Notes under the pieces: generated by a model
Seen by the model: the letters and a program-made list of their open reading frames with translations, nothing else
Told to the model about the DNA's origin: nothing
The model's database searches: none
Assembly: GCA_012033105.1 (NCBI GenBank)
Contig: JAAUPN010000003.1
Span: forward strand, 1-48,672
From: Coleofasciculaceae cyanobacterium RL_1_1
GTDB taxonomy: Bacteria; Cyanobacteriota; Cyanobacteriia; Cyanobacteriales; Geitlerinemataceae
Direction: 5' to 3'
Length of the DNA: 48,672 nt
Program-made: the position numbers and the translations under genes
Shown: one piece after another, positions 18,435 to 28,673 of the stretch
Layout of the letters: every line of letters starts with the position of its first letter
Numbering within the stretch: position 1 is the first letter of the stretch

Positions 18435-18878
18435 TTATATCTTATGATGGGGCTTTGTTGGCGAGGGGTGGGTGATACGGAACCAGAGCCACAATGTACT
18501 GCGAGTTCGCTGATGCTGTAGGTGTTGCGCATAGCGCTCTAATCGATCGAGTTCAGAGGGGGAGAGTCCCCACAGAATGTTACGACTTTGCCAAACTAAG
18601 GTTGCAAGGAACATTCCCAAGCAGAGTCCCAAAGCGAAGCTAGACCAGGGATGAGCGCGAAAGCTGTACCACAGAGCTACCCACGTAAAGTTTTCGCGCC
18701 ATAGACTAATTTCGCTGCGTAGAAACCAGAGCGCAGGAATGCCAAGACTAAGCCAGAGCAGAAGTACGATGATCCAGCGTCCGATCGCTGTGCAGCGATG
18801 AACGAAGGCGATCAGGTCGCTATCAAAGGCGGCGTCGGGATGGAGGTTGTGTTTTGTGATTGGGTGTTTTGGGCGCAT
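18435..18878 (-). CDS. Hypothetical membrane protein with two transmembrane segments
   Basis: A 147-residue protein. Two hydrophobic segments are clear: IGRWIIVLLLWLSLGIPALW and, after a hydrophilic loop, SFALGLCLGMFLATLVW. The C-terminal third is basic and rich in Arg/His/Gln. No domain is recognised. It starts 66 bp after the secF stop on the same strand, so it may be the last gene of the pdhB-secD-secF run. A function in protein export is only a positional guess. Confidence 0.65.
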   Translation of the reverse strand: MRPKHPITKHNLHPDAAFDSDLIAFVHRCTAIGRWIIVLLLWLSLGIPALWFLRSEISLWRENFTWVALWYSFRAHPWSSFALGLCLGMFLATLVWQSRNILWGLSPSELDRLERYAQHLQHQRTRSTLWLWFRITHPSPTKPHHKI

Positions 18879-18944
18879 GGGATCGCCCTCGATAATCGTG
18901 TTACGTGTCGATCGGGTGGGTCGATGGGTGCAAGATCTAGGTCT

Positions 18945-19910
18945 TTAGACGACGGCGTCACTGCTAGGAGGTTCGACGATATCGGCGCCAAACGGATCGC
19001 CAGTTTTGTTACGCCAGACGGCGAGCAGTGAGCTGGCGATAAAGATACTGGAGTATGCACCCAGCAAGAAGCCCACAATCAGGATTAAGGCGAAATCTTT
19101 GAGGGTGGCGCCGCCAAAGATGAAGATGGCAAGCAACGGTAAGACCGTTGTTAAGGTGGTGTTGATGGATCGGCCTAGGGTCTGGTTAACGGCCTGATCC
19201 ACGATTTGATTGGGGGTTAGTTCTGGGTTGGCTTTGCCGGTTTCACGGACGCGATCGTAAATCACGACGGTGTCGTTCACCGAGAACCCTACGATTGTGA
19301 GTAAGGCCACCATAAACAGACTATCCGCTTCAAAGCCTGCGGTCAGCCCCAGGATGGAAAAGACGCCAGCGGTGATCCAAACATCGTGTAGCAGGGCGAT
19401 GATTGCGAAAATGGCGTAATCCAACTGAAAGCGTAAGCTGAGATAGGCGACGATCCCGGCGCTGGCGACGATCAGTGATAGTAAACCTGCGCTCAAAAGC
19501 TGTTGGCCAACGGTGGGACCAACGGTATCGATCTGGGTTTTGCGAGTATCGAAAGTCCCGAGTTGATCGGCGAGCGCCTGTTCAAGAGCGGTGCGTTGCT
19601 CTACGTTGAGGTTTGCGGTACGAATGGCAACGCCGGTTTTATTTTCGCCAATGACCTGGATATCAGCGGCGAGATCCAGTTCGTTTAACGCGGCGCGAGC
19701 TTCGTTGAGTTCGATGCGTGTGTCGCAGTTGCCATTGATCGTACAGTCGAGTTCGAGTTGGAGCCGTGTTCCGCCTGAGAAGTCTAGGCCGAGAGCGACC
19801 GGGGAGCTGAAGCGTGAAAAGGAGATGCCCATTGCGATCGTCCCGACAAGGGCAAGGCCGATCGAGATAGACCACCAAAGTTTGCGTTGTTCCGTTATGT
19901 TCAGTTGCAT
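18945..19910 (-). CDS. secF: Protein translocase subunit SecF
   Basis: A 321-residue SecF, the smaller of the two proton-driven membrane proteins that pull secreted proteins through SecYEG. Family features: an N-terminal membrane helix, the P1-like domain with [18 protein letters not shown], and C-terminal membrane helices with [16 protein letters not shown], the conserved SecF signature. Length is normal. It follows secD by 118 bp on the same strand. In cyanobacteria SecD and SecF serve both plasma and thylakoid membranes. Confidence 0.96.
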   Translation of the reverse strand: MQLNITEQRKLWWSISIGLALVGTIAMGISFSRFSSPVALGLDFSGGTRLQLELDCTINGNCDTRIELNEARAALNELDLAADIQVIGENKTGVAIRTANLNVEQRTALEQALADQLGTFDTRKTQIDTVGPTVGQQLLSAGLLSLIVASAGIVAYLSLRFQLDYAIFAIIALLHDVWITAGVFSILGLTAGFEADSLFMVALLTIVGFSVNDTVVIYDRVRETGKANPELTPNQIVDQAVNQTLGRSINTTLTTVLPLLAIFIFGGATLKDFALILIVGFLLGAYSSIFIASSLLAVWRNKTGDPFGADIVEPPSSDAVV

Positions 19911-20028
19911 CGATCGCTCTCGGATTCTCTAAACGGTAAGTGTGAAGATGTCAGGTTTGAATCGGGTCGTAGACGCGGCTGACCCTGAGTCCTAACTTAC
20001 GGAAACAGCAGGCCAATGCACGTAGAAT

Positions 20029-21441
20029 TTAAGATTCTTTGGTCTGTAAATTCGGACAGAACAGGTCGATTTTTTTAAATTCAGGCTTACTGATGGCGTA
20101 GAACATTAACGTTCGACTACAGGTAATGGCTGTAAACATACTGATACCAACCCCAACACCAAGCGTCAGGGCAAACCCTTTCACCAGCCCCGCACCAAAC
20201 CAGAACAGGGCGGCGCAAGCAATCAGGGTGGTGACGTTACTGTCGAGAATGCTGGAGAAGGCACGGTAAAAGCCGGATTCGACCGATCGATACAAACTCT
20301 TACCGGATTTGAGTTCTTCGCGGGTGCGCTCAAAGATCAACACGTTGGCATCGACAGCCATACCGATACTGAGGATAAACCCGGCGATTCCCGGTAGGGT
20401 CAGGGTGACGCCGAGGAGGGAATAGGCGGCAAGGGTGAAGAGAGCGTACAGGGCGAGGGAAATATTGGCGATCGCACCGGGCAAACGATAGTAGACCACC
20501 ATAAAGATCAAGACGAGAATCAGTCCTGCAATCCCGGCATAAATGCTGCGGCGGATGCTGTCGCGCCCGAGGGTTGCCCCCACCGTGCGGTTTTCCACAA
20601 TTTCCACAGGAACCGGTAACGATCCACCTCGAAGCTGGGCGACCAGGTCGCTTGCGCGTTCGAGGGGAAAGTTACCGTCAATTCGAGCGCTATTGCCGGT
20701 GATCCCGGTGCTGGCATACTCAGCGCTGACCCCGGCGGCACTAATCAGTTCCCCATCCAGGAAGATGCCGATGCGTCGCCCGGTTCCGGCGATGCGCTTC
20801 GTGAGTTCAGCGAACAGTTGGCCGCCTTCACGATCGAAGTCAATGCCGACACTCCAGATATCTGGGTTCGGCGTCGTCAACACATTCGCATCCGTGAGAC
20901 TTTTGCCAGTCAAACCGACTTTTTTGAAAATCTGTTCGTTCAGCTCATCGAGTTCTTCGTTTTTGGCCTCGATTTTCGCTTCCAGGGTGGCGATTTCTTC
21001 CGGTTGGCCGGAGTCTTCGAGGGCTGCGAGCTGCTGGAGTAGTTCGGCGAGTTCATTTTCCCGGACGACGAGCTGCGCCTGCACTTCGCCATCACTCCCC
21101 TCTTCGCGGAATTCGAGCTGGGCAGTTCCGCCCAAGACTCGTTCAGCCTGAGCCGGATCGTCAATGCCCGGTAGCTGGACGAGGACGCGATCGGTGCCTA
21201 CCGTTTGGACGATCGGCTCACTCACACCGAGCTTATCCACACGGTTTCGCACCACAGTCAGCACTGCGTCAAGTTCGCGCGAGCCAATCACCTGAATTTC
21301 TTCGTTAGGCTGAACTTGAATCGTGAGCTGGGTTCCGCCTTGCAGATCGAGCCCCAAGCGCAGCCCAATTTGCGACAGGACGAAAATTGAGCCGATCGCC
21401 AGCAGGGCGATGACGGCTAGGAGGGCTTGTTTGTTGCGCAT
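20029..21441 (-). CDS. secD: Protein translocase subunit SecD
   Basis: A 470-residue SecD, partner of SecF. It shows an N-terminal helix, RLGLDLQGGTQLTIQV, the periplasmic P1 domain with a charged coiled stretch (about residues 125-170), and six C-terminal helices with GIAGFILSIGMAVDANVLIF and RTREELKSG. Start ATG 21441 (MRNKQALLAVIALLAIGSIF). It lies 52 bp downstream of pdhB on the same strand; pdhB-secD-secF is a recurrent order in cyanobacteria, so the three are likely co-transcribed. Confidence 0.96.
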   Translation of the reverse strand: MRNKQALLAVIALLAIGSIFVLSQIGLRLGLDLQGGTQLTIQVQPNEEIQVIGSRELDAVLTVVRNRVDKLGVSEPIVQTVGTDRVLVQLPGIDDPAQAERVLGGTAQLEFREEGSDGEVQAQLVVRENELAELLQQLAALEDSGQPEEIATLEAKIEAKNEELDELNEQIFKKVGLTGKSLTDANVLTTPNPDIWSVGIDFDREGGQLFAELTKRIAGTGRRIGIFLDGELISAAGVSAEYASTGITGNSARIDGNFPLERASDLVAQLRGGSLPVPVEIVENRTVGATLGRDSIRRSIYAGIAGLILVLIFMVVYYRLPGAIANISLALYALFTLAAYSLLGVTLTLPGIAGFILSIGMAVDANVLIFERTREELKSGKSLYRSVESGFYRAFSSILDSNVTTLIACAALFWFGAGLVKGFALTLGVGVGISMFTAITCSRTLMFYAISKPEFKKIDLFCPNLQTKES

Positions 21442-21493
21442 GGGTCGATCATGAAAGGGCGTTAGGAGCGTTAAAAGTAAACGAAATACGAAA

Positions 21494-22474
21494 CTAGACC
21501 TTTAGCGCCGCCATATCTTTGACTGCATCCACAATCTGATTTGGCTGAATAATGGTCAGGCGTTCGAGCGCACCATTATAGGGCGTCGGGATATCCTGCG
21601 AGGAAAGACGCAATACGGGCGCATCGAGTTCATCAAACAGATGATCATTAATCGTGGCGGTCACCTCTGCGCCGATACCACCGGTTTTCATGCATTCTTC
21701 AACGACGATGACGCGGTGGGTTTTGCGTACGGATTTGGAGATGGCTTCGAGATCGAGGGGTTTGAGGGAAATCAGGTCGATGATTTCGGGATCGTAGCCG
21801 TCGGCTTCGAGGGTTTTCGCGGCCTGGACGCAGTGGTGGCGCATCCGTGAGTAGGTCAGGATAGTAACGTCTTTGCCTTCGCGGACGATTTCGGCTTGAT
21901 CGAGGGGGAGGTAGTACTCCTCTTCCGGCAGGTCTTCCTTGAGGTTGTAGAGCAGGACGTGTTCAAAGAAGAGGACGGGGTTATTGTCGCGAATGGCCGA
22001 TTTGAGCAGACCTTTGGCGTTATAGGGGGTCGAGCAGGCGACAATTTTGAGGCCGGGGACTGCTTGGAAGTAGGCTTCGAGGCGTTGGGAGTGTTCCGCA
22101 CCAAGCTGACGACCGACACCGCCGGGGCCACGAATGACGATCGGGACGGTGAAGTTACCACCCGAGGTGTAGCGCAACATCGAGTTGTTGGAGATTTGGT
22201 TAAAGGCGAGGAGCAAAAAGCCCATGTTCATGCCTTCAACGATCGGACGCAGGCCGGTCATCGCAGCGCCAACAGCCATACCCATAAAGCTGTTTTCGGC
22301 GATCGGCGTGTCGAGGAGTCGGAGATCGCCGTATTTGTCACACAAATCTTTGGTCACCTTGTAGGAACCACCGTAGTGACCCACGTCTTCACCGAGGACA
22401 AACACGGTCTGATCTTTCGCCATCTCTTCGTCAGTGGCTTCTCTGAGGGCGTTGAAGAATACGGTTTCTGCCAT
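21494..22474 (-). CDS. pdhB: Pyruvate dehydrogenase E1 component, beta subunit
   Basis: A 326-residue E1-beta of the pyruvate dehydrogenase complex, which with E1-alpha and thiamine diphosphate decarboxylates pyruvate and acetylates E2. Diagnostic stretches are [67 protein letters not shown] and VVVEE-type strand [16 protein letters not shown]. Start ATG 22474 ([12 protein letters not shown]) is chosen over an in-frame start at 22600 that adds an Arg/Ser-rich leader lacking family similarity. No pdhA is adjacent, as is usual in cyanobacteria. Confidence 0.96.
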   Translation of the reverse strand: MAETVFFNALREATDEEMAKDQTVFVLGEDVGHYGGSYKVTKDLCDKYGDLRLLDTPIAENSFMGMAVGAAMTGLRPIVEGMNMGFLLLAFNQISNNSMLRYTSGGNFTVPIVIRGPGGVGRQLGAEHSQRLEAYFQAVPGLKIVACSTPYNAKGLLKSAIRDNNPVLFFEHVLLYNLKEDLPEEEYYLPLDQAEIVREGKDVTILTYSRMRHHCVQAAKTLEADGYDPEIIDLISLKPLDLEAISKSVRKTHRVIVVEECMKTGGIGAEVTATINDHLFDELDAPVLRLSSQDIPTPYNGALERLTIIQPNQIVDAVKDMAALKV

Positions 22475-22748
22475 TGTTTGGGATGGGGATCGGTGATGTG
22501 GATGCGTTCGATATGAGCGACGCTGAGACATTTTACCGCTTAGAAGCACTTTTGATAGGGATCGCAGACGACGATCAAGCCTGCGATCATCCGGGTACAA
22601 ACGGTGTGAAAAATTCGAGGCGGGTCATGGAGTGACGCGCAGATATCAAAGCGATCGAGCCAAGGCGGTAAGCTGGCGCGATCTAGCGTGATCTGGCGCA
22701 ATCCGGTTTGTGAGTTGAGGGTTGATTGCGACACGGTTGGAGATGGGT

Positions 22749-23500
22749 TTAGTCTGCGATGCCTTCGATCGAGTCCGCTGGTGCGGGATGCGCCGCGATC
22801 GCCTGCTGACAATCCACCACACTCGCCCGATCGCCCATCGCAACGACCAGTGCATCGTAGGCATCGCGATATCGCTCTAGCATGGCTTTCGCCTGGACGA
22901 TCGCCCAACGTTCGCGCTGCTGACCTTCCTGGGGCGAAAACTTCAGCCCGCGTAACATCGCTTGCAATTGTGATCGATCGTTATCTCCCCCGATCGACCG
23001 CTCATAAAACAGCTCTTCCGCTGCAATCCCAGCCATTAAGACCATCGCCGCTTGATCCACCCAGCGTCGTGAAATCGTCGCCGCCGCGCTAGTGGCCGAT
23101 CGGGTTGCACCGGACTCGATCGCCTGCACTTGCCGGTTAAACGATGCTTCCAGATCGAAGCGCACACCGCCATCGCCCGGATGTCCCTGGCGTAGCGATT
23201 CCCAAGCATCGAGAGCATAGCCCTCAATCGCAATCTCAAACAGGTGAGCGAGTAAAAAGTGACCCGCTTCGTGGCGTAGCACCCGTTCGCGACGTTCAGG
23301 ATTTCGCCCCGTTAGCCGATCGCGTACGCGCGGGTGACCTGACCATCCGCGAGAACTGTATCGAGACCGATCGCGCTGAGGAGGGCGAAGGCCAGACTCG
23401 CGGTGAGATAGGGCGAAAGATCGAGGATGGGCAGCACCAGACTGGCAAAAACGAACAGCCCGATGGCAAGGGCAATGAGGTTGAGCGATCGAGTATCCAA
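22749..23500 (-). CDS. Membrane-anchored HEAGH (M41-like) putative metalloprotease, no AAA domain (frameshifted)
   Basis: About 250 residues after repair. The N-terminal part, from ATG 23500, carries two hydrophobic helices (LNLIALAIGLFVFASLVLPI and YLTASLAFALLSAIGL). It reads to GQVTRA and then stops in its own frame near 23312. The downstream part in another frame carries RRERVLRHEAGHFLLAHLFE, a zinc-binding HExxH as in the protease domain of FtsH, then AAMVLMAGIAAEELFYER with an acidic candidate third ligand. The frames meet in CGCGTACGCGCG (23321-23333); adding one base or removing a CG joins them as VTR-VRDRLTG. It lacks an AAA ATPase. Such stand-alone M41-like proteins occur in cyanobacteria; substrate unknown. 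The long upstream extension in the second frame (to 23672) is not coding. Confidence 0.75.
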
Positions 23501-24352
23501 TGGCTTGATAACGCGGAGGGTTTACAGTGGGCGAATTCGATGAAGAATTGAGTCGATCTCGTGCATCCTCGTCCATAAACAAGCCGATAGCGACGGTAAC
23601 TGGAGATGCTTGATCAAGGGATTCAAACTCACCATCGGCGAGGCTGTGAGGTACAGGACTGATTGGGGACAATTTCCAAATTGGAACAAGTTAGTTGGGT
23701 TTAACCTGCGAGCTATCGAACGATCGCGCCATAAAAATCAATAGAGATTGGTCAATATATCGAACCGATCTTAAAAGTGGTTACAAGATCTCCGGGTTGG
23801 GTACAGGAATAGATGAGGATTGCATTGAGCGCGACAGACACACGGTGAACCACCGCAGCCTCCGCGCACACATTCTTTCAATGCTTTCTGCCACCTGACC
23901 TATGATGAACATTTTTGACTTTGTCCCCTCCCACCTTTGGGCAACCCAAGCTAGCAAACGCACTGAAGTGGAATCGAAAAATGCAGCGTCAATGTCAATC
24001 CACTCATCGCCCTCCAAAATGCCTGGATCAGGTGTATCATCGTCTGTCACAAAACTCGAGCAATACACACTCATGCTTCAGGAATGGGAGCAGACGTGTT
24101 ACTCAGAGTGGGTTGAGATGGAGCAAGATATTAGTCTGTTTGCACTCCAGTGCGGCGAATAAACGTGAGTTCAATGAGCCATCATGCAATGTGTGGCGTG
24201 GTTTATGACTGCTCTCGCAAAGAAGATGCTGCCCGAAACGGATGTTCTCCCACCTCCGACGATCGCCATCTTTCGGTGCATCACATCCTGACGCTAGATT
24301 CACTCACTTCACATCATCGAACTCACGCTAATGATTCAAATTCTCACAGCGC
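23501..24352. other. Long intergenic region, no supported gene
   Basis: About 850 bp between the HEAGH protein and the 2H phosphoesterase-like gene. The only candidate is a weak 86-residue plus-strand frame at 23902-24162 (MMNIFDFVPSHLWATQ), whose composition is protein-like but without recognisable family, signal or convincing ribosome site. I see no tRNA, terminator or repeat here. Confidence 0.4.
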
Positions 24353-25144
24353 CTAACTTGCAACCCAATTCAATACCGGCCATTCGGGTTCACGAGTATA
24401 GGCCGTCATATCCTCAAACCGTCGCAACTCGGCGCGATCGAGGCTGAGAATGACATCGTTTTGGGCAAAATATTGATTGGCTTTGCTGAGGGTCTTGGCG
24501 AGGGCAGCTCGATCGAGATTCGCTGAAATATCGCCAAAGTAACCAAGGGTGACGTGAGCCGTGAAGTGATATTGCTGGTCAATGCCCAAACCCATCATCG
24601 CTGAGTCTTGATAGATCGATCGTCGGACACGAACTGTACGCCGGTAGGACGCTTCATCCGTGGGAATCAGGCAGACCCCGATCGCCCGAGGCATCACCAC
24701 AAACCCAAGCACCTGCCAGGATACTCCGGTCGGTCCGATGACCTGCGGCTTGACATCGGTAAAGAGTGTCGTGAGGCGATCGCGCAGCTTGGCATCATAC
24801 GCCGGATCAAAGCTGAGGTCACGATAGGCGCTATCCCAAATCAGATCGGCGATCGTCATGTGATAGCTCGTCGGCGGCAAGCCAATCAACAACCCCTCGG
24901 GTAGCTGGCTCGCCAGTGCATCACTGGCCGCCTGAATCGCGTCGTACGCGCTCGCATTGACCGTATCGTCCTCACTCGTGGGTGAAATCAACGTGTAGCC
25001 GGGAAAGGCGACCGCACGAACCACGCCATCAGCCGTACGCGCAAACTTCGGTGATTTGCACAAATACTGCAAGGTGGAATGGTAGCTGTCGGGCTGTACC
25101 ATTTTCGAGAGCCGTTCGAGATACGCTTGATACGAATCATCCAT
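24353..25144 (-). CDS. 2H phosphoesterase superfamily protein (DUF1868-like)
   Basis: A 263-residue protein with the two H-x-(T/S) motifs of the 2H phosphoesterase fold: SYHMTIADLIW near the middle and FTAHVTLGYFG toward the C-terminus. This superfamily acts on cyclic phosphates or RNA 2',3'-ends; the DUF1868 subfamily has no settled substrate. ATG 25144 (MDDSYQAYLERLSKM) is preferred over a start at 25174. The gene is divergent from holA, with about 160 bp between the starts. Confidence 0.82.
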   Translation of the reverse strand: MDDSYQAYLERLSKMVQPDSYHSTLQYLCKSPKFARTADGVVRAVAFPGYTLISPTSEDDTVNASAYDAIQAASDALASQLPEGLLIGLPPTSYHMTIADLIWDSAYRDLSFDPAYDAKLRDRLTTLFTDVKPQVIGPTGVSWQVLGFVVMPRAIGVCLIPTDEASYRRTVRVRRSIYQDSAMMGLGIDQQYHFTAHVTLGYFGDISANLDRAALAKTLSKANQYFAQNDVILSLDRAELRRFEDMTAYTREPEWPVLNWVAS

Positions 25145-25307
25145 AGTGTTCTTGCCTAGTTGCGCCCAAACCAACGCAATCGAATGACGCTACGCCCGTT
25201 TGGGATTTGAGTTTGATCGTGGCACATCACGGGGATCAACGCCTAAAAATACAGCTCGATTCACTGCATTTGAGATCCTATCGTTAAATTTTCATCCGAC
25301 GCTCACC

Positions 25308-26314
25308 ATGCCAATTTATCTGTACTGGGGTGAAGATGATTTTGCTCTAGAGCGAGCCGTAACATCGCTACGTGAAGCCACCCTCGATCCGGCGTGGGGT
25401 TCGTTTAATTACGACAAAATTGATGGCGATGGATCGGAAGCGGCGATCGCGGCGCTAAATCAGGCGATGACGCCGCCGTTTGGTAGCGGTCAGCGCTTTG
25501 TGCATCTGCCGGAGTCGCGCATTACTCAGCAGTGTTCGGCAGATTTACTCACGGAACTCGAGCGAACGATCACGCAAATTCCGGAGAGTTCGGTTTTACT
25601 CTTTGTCTCGTCCAAAAAGCCGGATGGACGGCTAAAATCGACCAAATTACTGAAAAAATACGCTGAAATACGCGAATTTTCGCCAATTCCGCCCTGGAAT
25701 ACCGATGAGTTAGCCCAGCGGGTTAAAACGATCGCACGGGAACTGAAGGTCAAGCTCACACCTGCGGCGATCGAGCTGCTCGCAGAGTCGGTCGGGAACA
25801 ACACCCGCCAACTGTTTGGCGAACTGGAAAAGTTGCATCTCTTTGCGGGAGACAGTGATACTGCGATCGAAGCTGCTGCGGTGGAAACGTTGGTCGCAGC
25901 GACCAGTCAAAATAGTTTGCAACTGGCCAAGGCGATCCGTGATGGTCAAACCAGCACGGCGCTAACCTTGGTCTCGGAACTAATCGCTCGCAATGAGGCC
26001 GCATTACGGATTGTGGCGACACTTAACGGGCAATTTCGCACCTGGCTATGGATAAAATTAGCGATCGAGTCCGGTGAACGCAGCGACAAGGCGATCGCCG
26101 ATGCTGCTGAATTGGGCAACCCCAAGCGCGTTTACTTTCTGAAAAAGAAGTCGCTTCCCTCTCCCTCGCTTCTCTCCAAGCCGCCATGTCAGTGCTGCTC
26201 GATCTCGAATACAGCCTGAAACGCGGCGGCGACGACCTAACCACCTTACAAACTAAAACGATCGAACTATGTCAGCTTTTTTCCACAGCGCCCGCTTCCC
26301 GCTTCGGTCGCTGA
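25308..26314 (+). CDS. holA: DNA polymerase III subunit delta (frameshifted near 3' end)
   Basis: Clamp-loader delta subunit, which opens the sliding clamp. ATG 25308 (MPIYLYWGEDDFALERAV) is chosen; the longer frame from 25200 adds an unrelated leader. The Walker-like N-terminus, FVHLPESRI, the VLLFVSSKKPDGR stretch and the helical C-terminal domain (SELIARNEAALRIVATLNGQ) fit the family. After PKRVYFLKK the annotated frame turns into a Ser/Pro-rich tail. Adding one A to the A5 at 26142-26146 instead gives KKEVASLSLASLQAAMSVLL and an expected end at 26314, for about 335 residues. The repaired gene overlaps the start of the next gene by 46 bp. It should be essential, so the frameshift is probably not real. 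Confidence 0.87.
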
Positions 26315-26757
26315 CCCGTCACCTGATCGCCACAGGCGCGATCGCCCTCACCGCGATCTCGCTCACCGCCTGCGGTTCCAACTCATCCGATCCAGCCGAA
26401 ACCGCCACCACGGGCGCACCGTCTCCGGAACAGACGATCGCCTACGCCCGCGCTCTGTGGGAAATTGAACGCGAACGCACTGCCGCTTACGATGCCCTGA
26501 CCGCAGAAATTGCCAGTGATAAGCTCCCAGCTCTGATCTGTGATCAGCCGAAAAGTTTGCAAGTCTTGCGCGGAACGGCTCGCGATATTGCAGTAGAGTT
26601 TTGCAATACGGCGCAATCTATCGTTGAACGGACGCGGTTAACGTCGGAGGAGTTTAACGAATTGACCCGAGCCCGTGAGGCCGACCCGACGTTACAAGCT
26701 GCGATCGACACAGAGCTATTGCGGATTCAAGCCGATGAAGCGAAACTCACGAATTAG
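26269..26757 (+). CDS. DUF4168-type lipoprotein
   Basis: A 162-residue exported lipoprotein. A basic start and hydrophobic stretch lead to the lipobox LTAC near residue 35, followed by a Ser/Thr-rich linker. The mature part (residues about 55-160) matches the pattern of DUF4168: IAYARALWEIERERTAAYDA, a cysteine pair (LICDQ... and VEFCN...), and regular helices. Function of the family is unknown. Its ATG lies inside the 3' end of repaired holA, so the two are probably translationally coupled. Confidence 0.78.
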   Translation: MSAFFHSARFPLRSLTRHLIATGAIALTAISLTACGSNSSDPAETATTGAPSPEQTIAYARALWEIERERTAAYDALTAEIASDKLPALICDQPKSLQVLRGTARDIAVEFCNTAQSIVERTRLTSEEFNELTRAREADPTLQAAIDTELLRIQADEAKLTN

Positions 26758-26906
26758 CTGGCGATCGTTACAATTAAATCAGGTCGTTCAGTCCGTCCAT
26801 CCCGTCCAGACCGCGAGTTACGCCAAACCATTTCGTTCGTTCCGTTAGGCCATCCCGTCACGCGAATCAGCCCGTGAATTAAGCCAGACCATTCAGTCAT
26901 GAACTT

Positions 26907-27487
26907 GTGATGAATAAAAAAACGTCAGATTCGGGATTTAAGGAGTACAAAAACGTGCAGGAATTTCCCCTACGCGTTGATCAGCTCTCGCACGATGAAA
27001 TTGTGGCGCTGTATGCGGATATACGTCAGGAATATAAGAAATTATCGATTAGTCGCGGCCAACTCGTTAGGAGACGGATCGAAGGGAAGCAAAAAGTTTC
27101 GGATCTGAAGCGGACGATCGCATTAGTCAGTTCGGACGTAGAGGCGATCGAGCAGGAGCGCGATAAATTTCAGCGATCGCTACAGCACAGCATCAACGTC
27201 CAAGGGAAAATGCAAACCGAACGGGATACCCTATCCCAGCACGTCCAGAGCTTACGTCAAAAGCTGAATGCAACCCAGTTGCTAATCCGCGATTTTGAAG
27301 CAGTATACGAATCCGTCGTGACTGAAGAGCGTAGTTTTTCGGGCTTTTTTCGGTTGTTACAAGCCGCAAAGCGACTGTTAACCACTGATTTAAAAGAACT
27401 CACGATGAAGCGAGCGGAGCCGGAACCGATCGAAGATTTTTACGGGAAGATCCGGCCAGTATTAATCGTCGTTTATTGGATGATTAG
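26907..27487 (+). CDS. Hypothetical coiled-coil protein (probably frameshifted near 3' end)
   Basis: About 193 residues after repair; start GTG 26907 or ATG 26910. Residues of about 30-125 form a long coiled coil (VSDLKRTIALVSSDVEAIEQ and following). A short amphipathic segment, FSGFFRLLQAAKRLL, could touch a membrane. After IEDFYG the annotated frame becomes hydrophobic; one extra G in the G3 at 27444-27446 instead gives an acidic end EDPASINRRLLDD with a stop at 27487. No domain is recognised. A second coiled-coil unknown follows after about 60 bp in the same direction. The preceding 26758-26906 stretch is rich in short CCGTCC/CCCGTC motifs. Confidence 0.65.
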
Positions 27488-27545
27488 CCGAGATTGCGCT
27501 GGTGAGTGTCAAGATTGAGATCAGTACTAAAAGTAAAGGGTAATT

Positions 27546-28061
27546 ATGGGGCGTTTAACCGACTCACTGCGCGAAACAAGCGACGAACTTGAGGCGATCG
27601 AGTCTGGGATTGATCGGATGAATGCCTTCGGTCAAGAACTTTTAAAAAATACTGCGGAGGTGGCACAGTCTGCGTTAAGTGTTGGCTACCTGGTCGGCAA
27701 GCAAGAGGTGAAAATGGCAGAGCCAGAGAGTAACGATTCGCTCAGTACCGATCCGGACATTTCCTATCCAGCATTACCCGCGATCGAAGAGCTACAGGCA
27801 GAGCTTAAGCAGTTGCGATCAAGTCAAAGTTCGCTACGCACAGCTAATGACCGCTATCGCCTGCAAAAGATCATGGTGCAGATTTACTTAAAACAGGCCA
27901 ACCTTGACCCGAAGATCCTGGCGCAGGTCGATACAATTTACCAGCTTTCCAGTATTCGATCGGCTCCATCCCTCGCCTCAAGTTTCCTCAACTTCGATCG
28001 CTCTCAAATCCTCAAACTATTGCGCCAGGTGGTTGTTTACTCCAAGCACCTCATCCAGTGA
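27546..28061 (+). CDS. Hypothetical helical protein
   Basis: A 171-residue protein, not recognised. An N-terminal helix (LRETSDELEAIESGIDRM), an Ala/Val-rich segment QSALSVGYLVGKQE, an acidic disordered stretch around residue 65, and a coiled coil (IEELQAELKQLRSSQSSLRT) lead to a helical C-terminal domain with SSFLNFDRSQILKLLRQVV. It follows the other coiled-coil gene in the same direction and probably shares its transcript. Confidence 0.68.
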   Translation: MGRLTDSLRETSDELEAIESGIDRMNAFGQELLKNTAEVAQSALSVGYLVGKQEVKMAEPESNDSLSTDPDISYPALPAIEELQAELKQLRSSQSSLRTANDRYRLQKIMVQIYLKQANLDPKILAQVDTIYQLSSIRSAPSLASSFLNFDRSQILKLLRQVVVYSKHLIQ

Positions 28062-28128
28062 TGCGCCTGCCATCAGTCAACGTCGGTCTTCAATCGCTTG
28101 AAGACCCCGCCATTAACCCATCTTCCTG

Positions 28129-28527
28129 ATGCTTCAGCTCCCGCGCAAGCTCCCCAAACGATTGGGTCTGATCACCCTATCCCTATTTTTTATCCTGGCA
28201 GGCATCAATCACTTTGCCGCCACGGACTTCTATCTACGCCTAATGCCCAACTACCTCCCAGCTCATCTCGAACTGGTTTATATCAGTGGAGTCTTTGAGA
28301 TTTTGGGCGGTGTCGGTGTGTTGGTTCCGTCGGTTCGATCGATGGCCGGGTGGGGGTTGGTCGCGCTACTCATCGCGGTCTATCCCGCTAACATTCACAT
28401 GGCGCTGCATCCAGAACTGTTTCCGGAATTCTCGCGATCGGCGCTCTATGGCCGACTTCCCCTACAGTTTGTGCTGATTGCCTGGGCATACTGGGCTTCT
28501 CGTCCAGAATCAGATGCGGGTTTGTAA
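28129..28527 (+). CDS. DoxX family membrane protein
   Basis: A 132-residue protein with four hydrophobic helices. The pattern LFFILAGINHFAATDFYLRL, the loop MPNYLPAHLELVYISGVFEI and AVYPANIHMALHP is typical of the small DoxX/DoxX-like family. Biochemical role is uncertain. It starts 67 bp after the helical unknown and is followed by a strong hairpin, so it likely ends this transcription unit. Confidence 0.8.
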   Translation: MLQLPRKLPKRLGLITLSLFFILAGINHFAATDFYLRLMPNYLPAHLELVYISGVFEILGGVGVLVPSVRSMAGWGLVALLIAVYPANIHMALHPELFPEFSRSALYGRLPLQFVLIAWAYWASRPESDAGL

Positions 28528-28567
28528 CCCAACCCTATGCATTTCACCCACCATGCCATCAATTAAA

Positions 28568-28610
28568 AAGCCTCCACCTTGAGAGCTTTTAGAGTTCAAG
28601 GCGGAGGCTT
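28568..28610. terminator. Bidirectional hairpin between doxX-like gene and ndhB
   Basis: AAGCCTCCACCTTGA at 28568-28582 pairs with TCAAGGCGGAGGCTT at 28596-28610, leaving one mismatch. It lies between the 3' ends of two convergent genes. A-rich and T-containing flanks suggest a terminator in either direction. Confidence 0.72.
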
Positions 28611-28673
28611 GGAGTTATCACAGAACCGTCAATTCAGGAAGGTGACAGTGAATTCGTAATTCATGAGTTGTGA

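Noticed and set aside
20543-21151. 202-residue plus-strand frame
   Set aside because: It is antisense to secD, Ser/Arg/Pro-rich with no family features; a mirror of the coding strand.
21896-22516. 206-residue plus-strand frame
   Set aside because: It is antisense to pdhB, which is unmistakable; a shadow of its codon bias.
22540-22908. 122-residue minus-strand frame overlapping the HEAGH gene
   Set aside because: It overlaps the HEAGH coding end in another frame, is Arg/Gly-rich and lacks a family; the 22475-22748 gap holds no supported gene.
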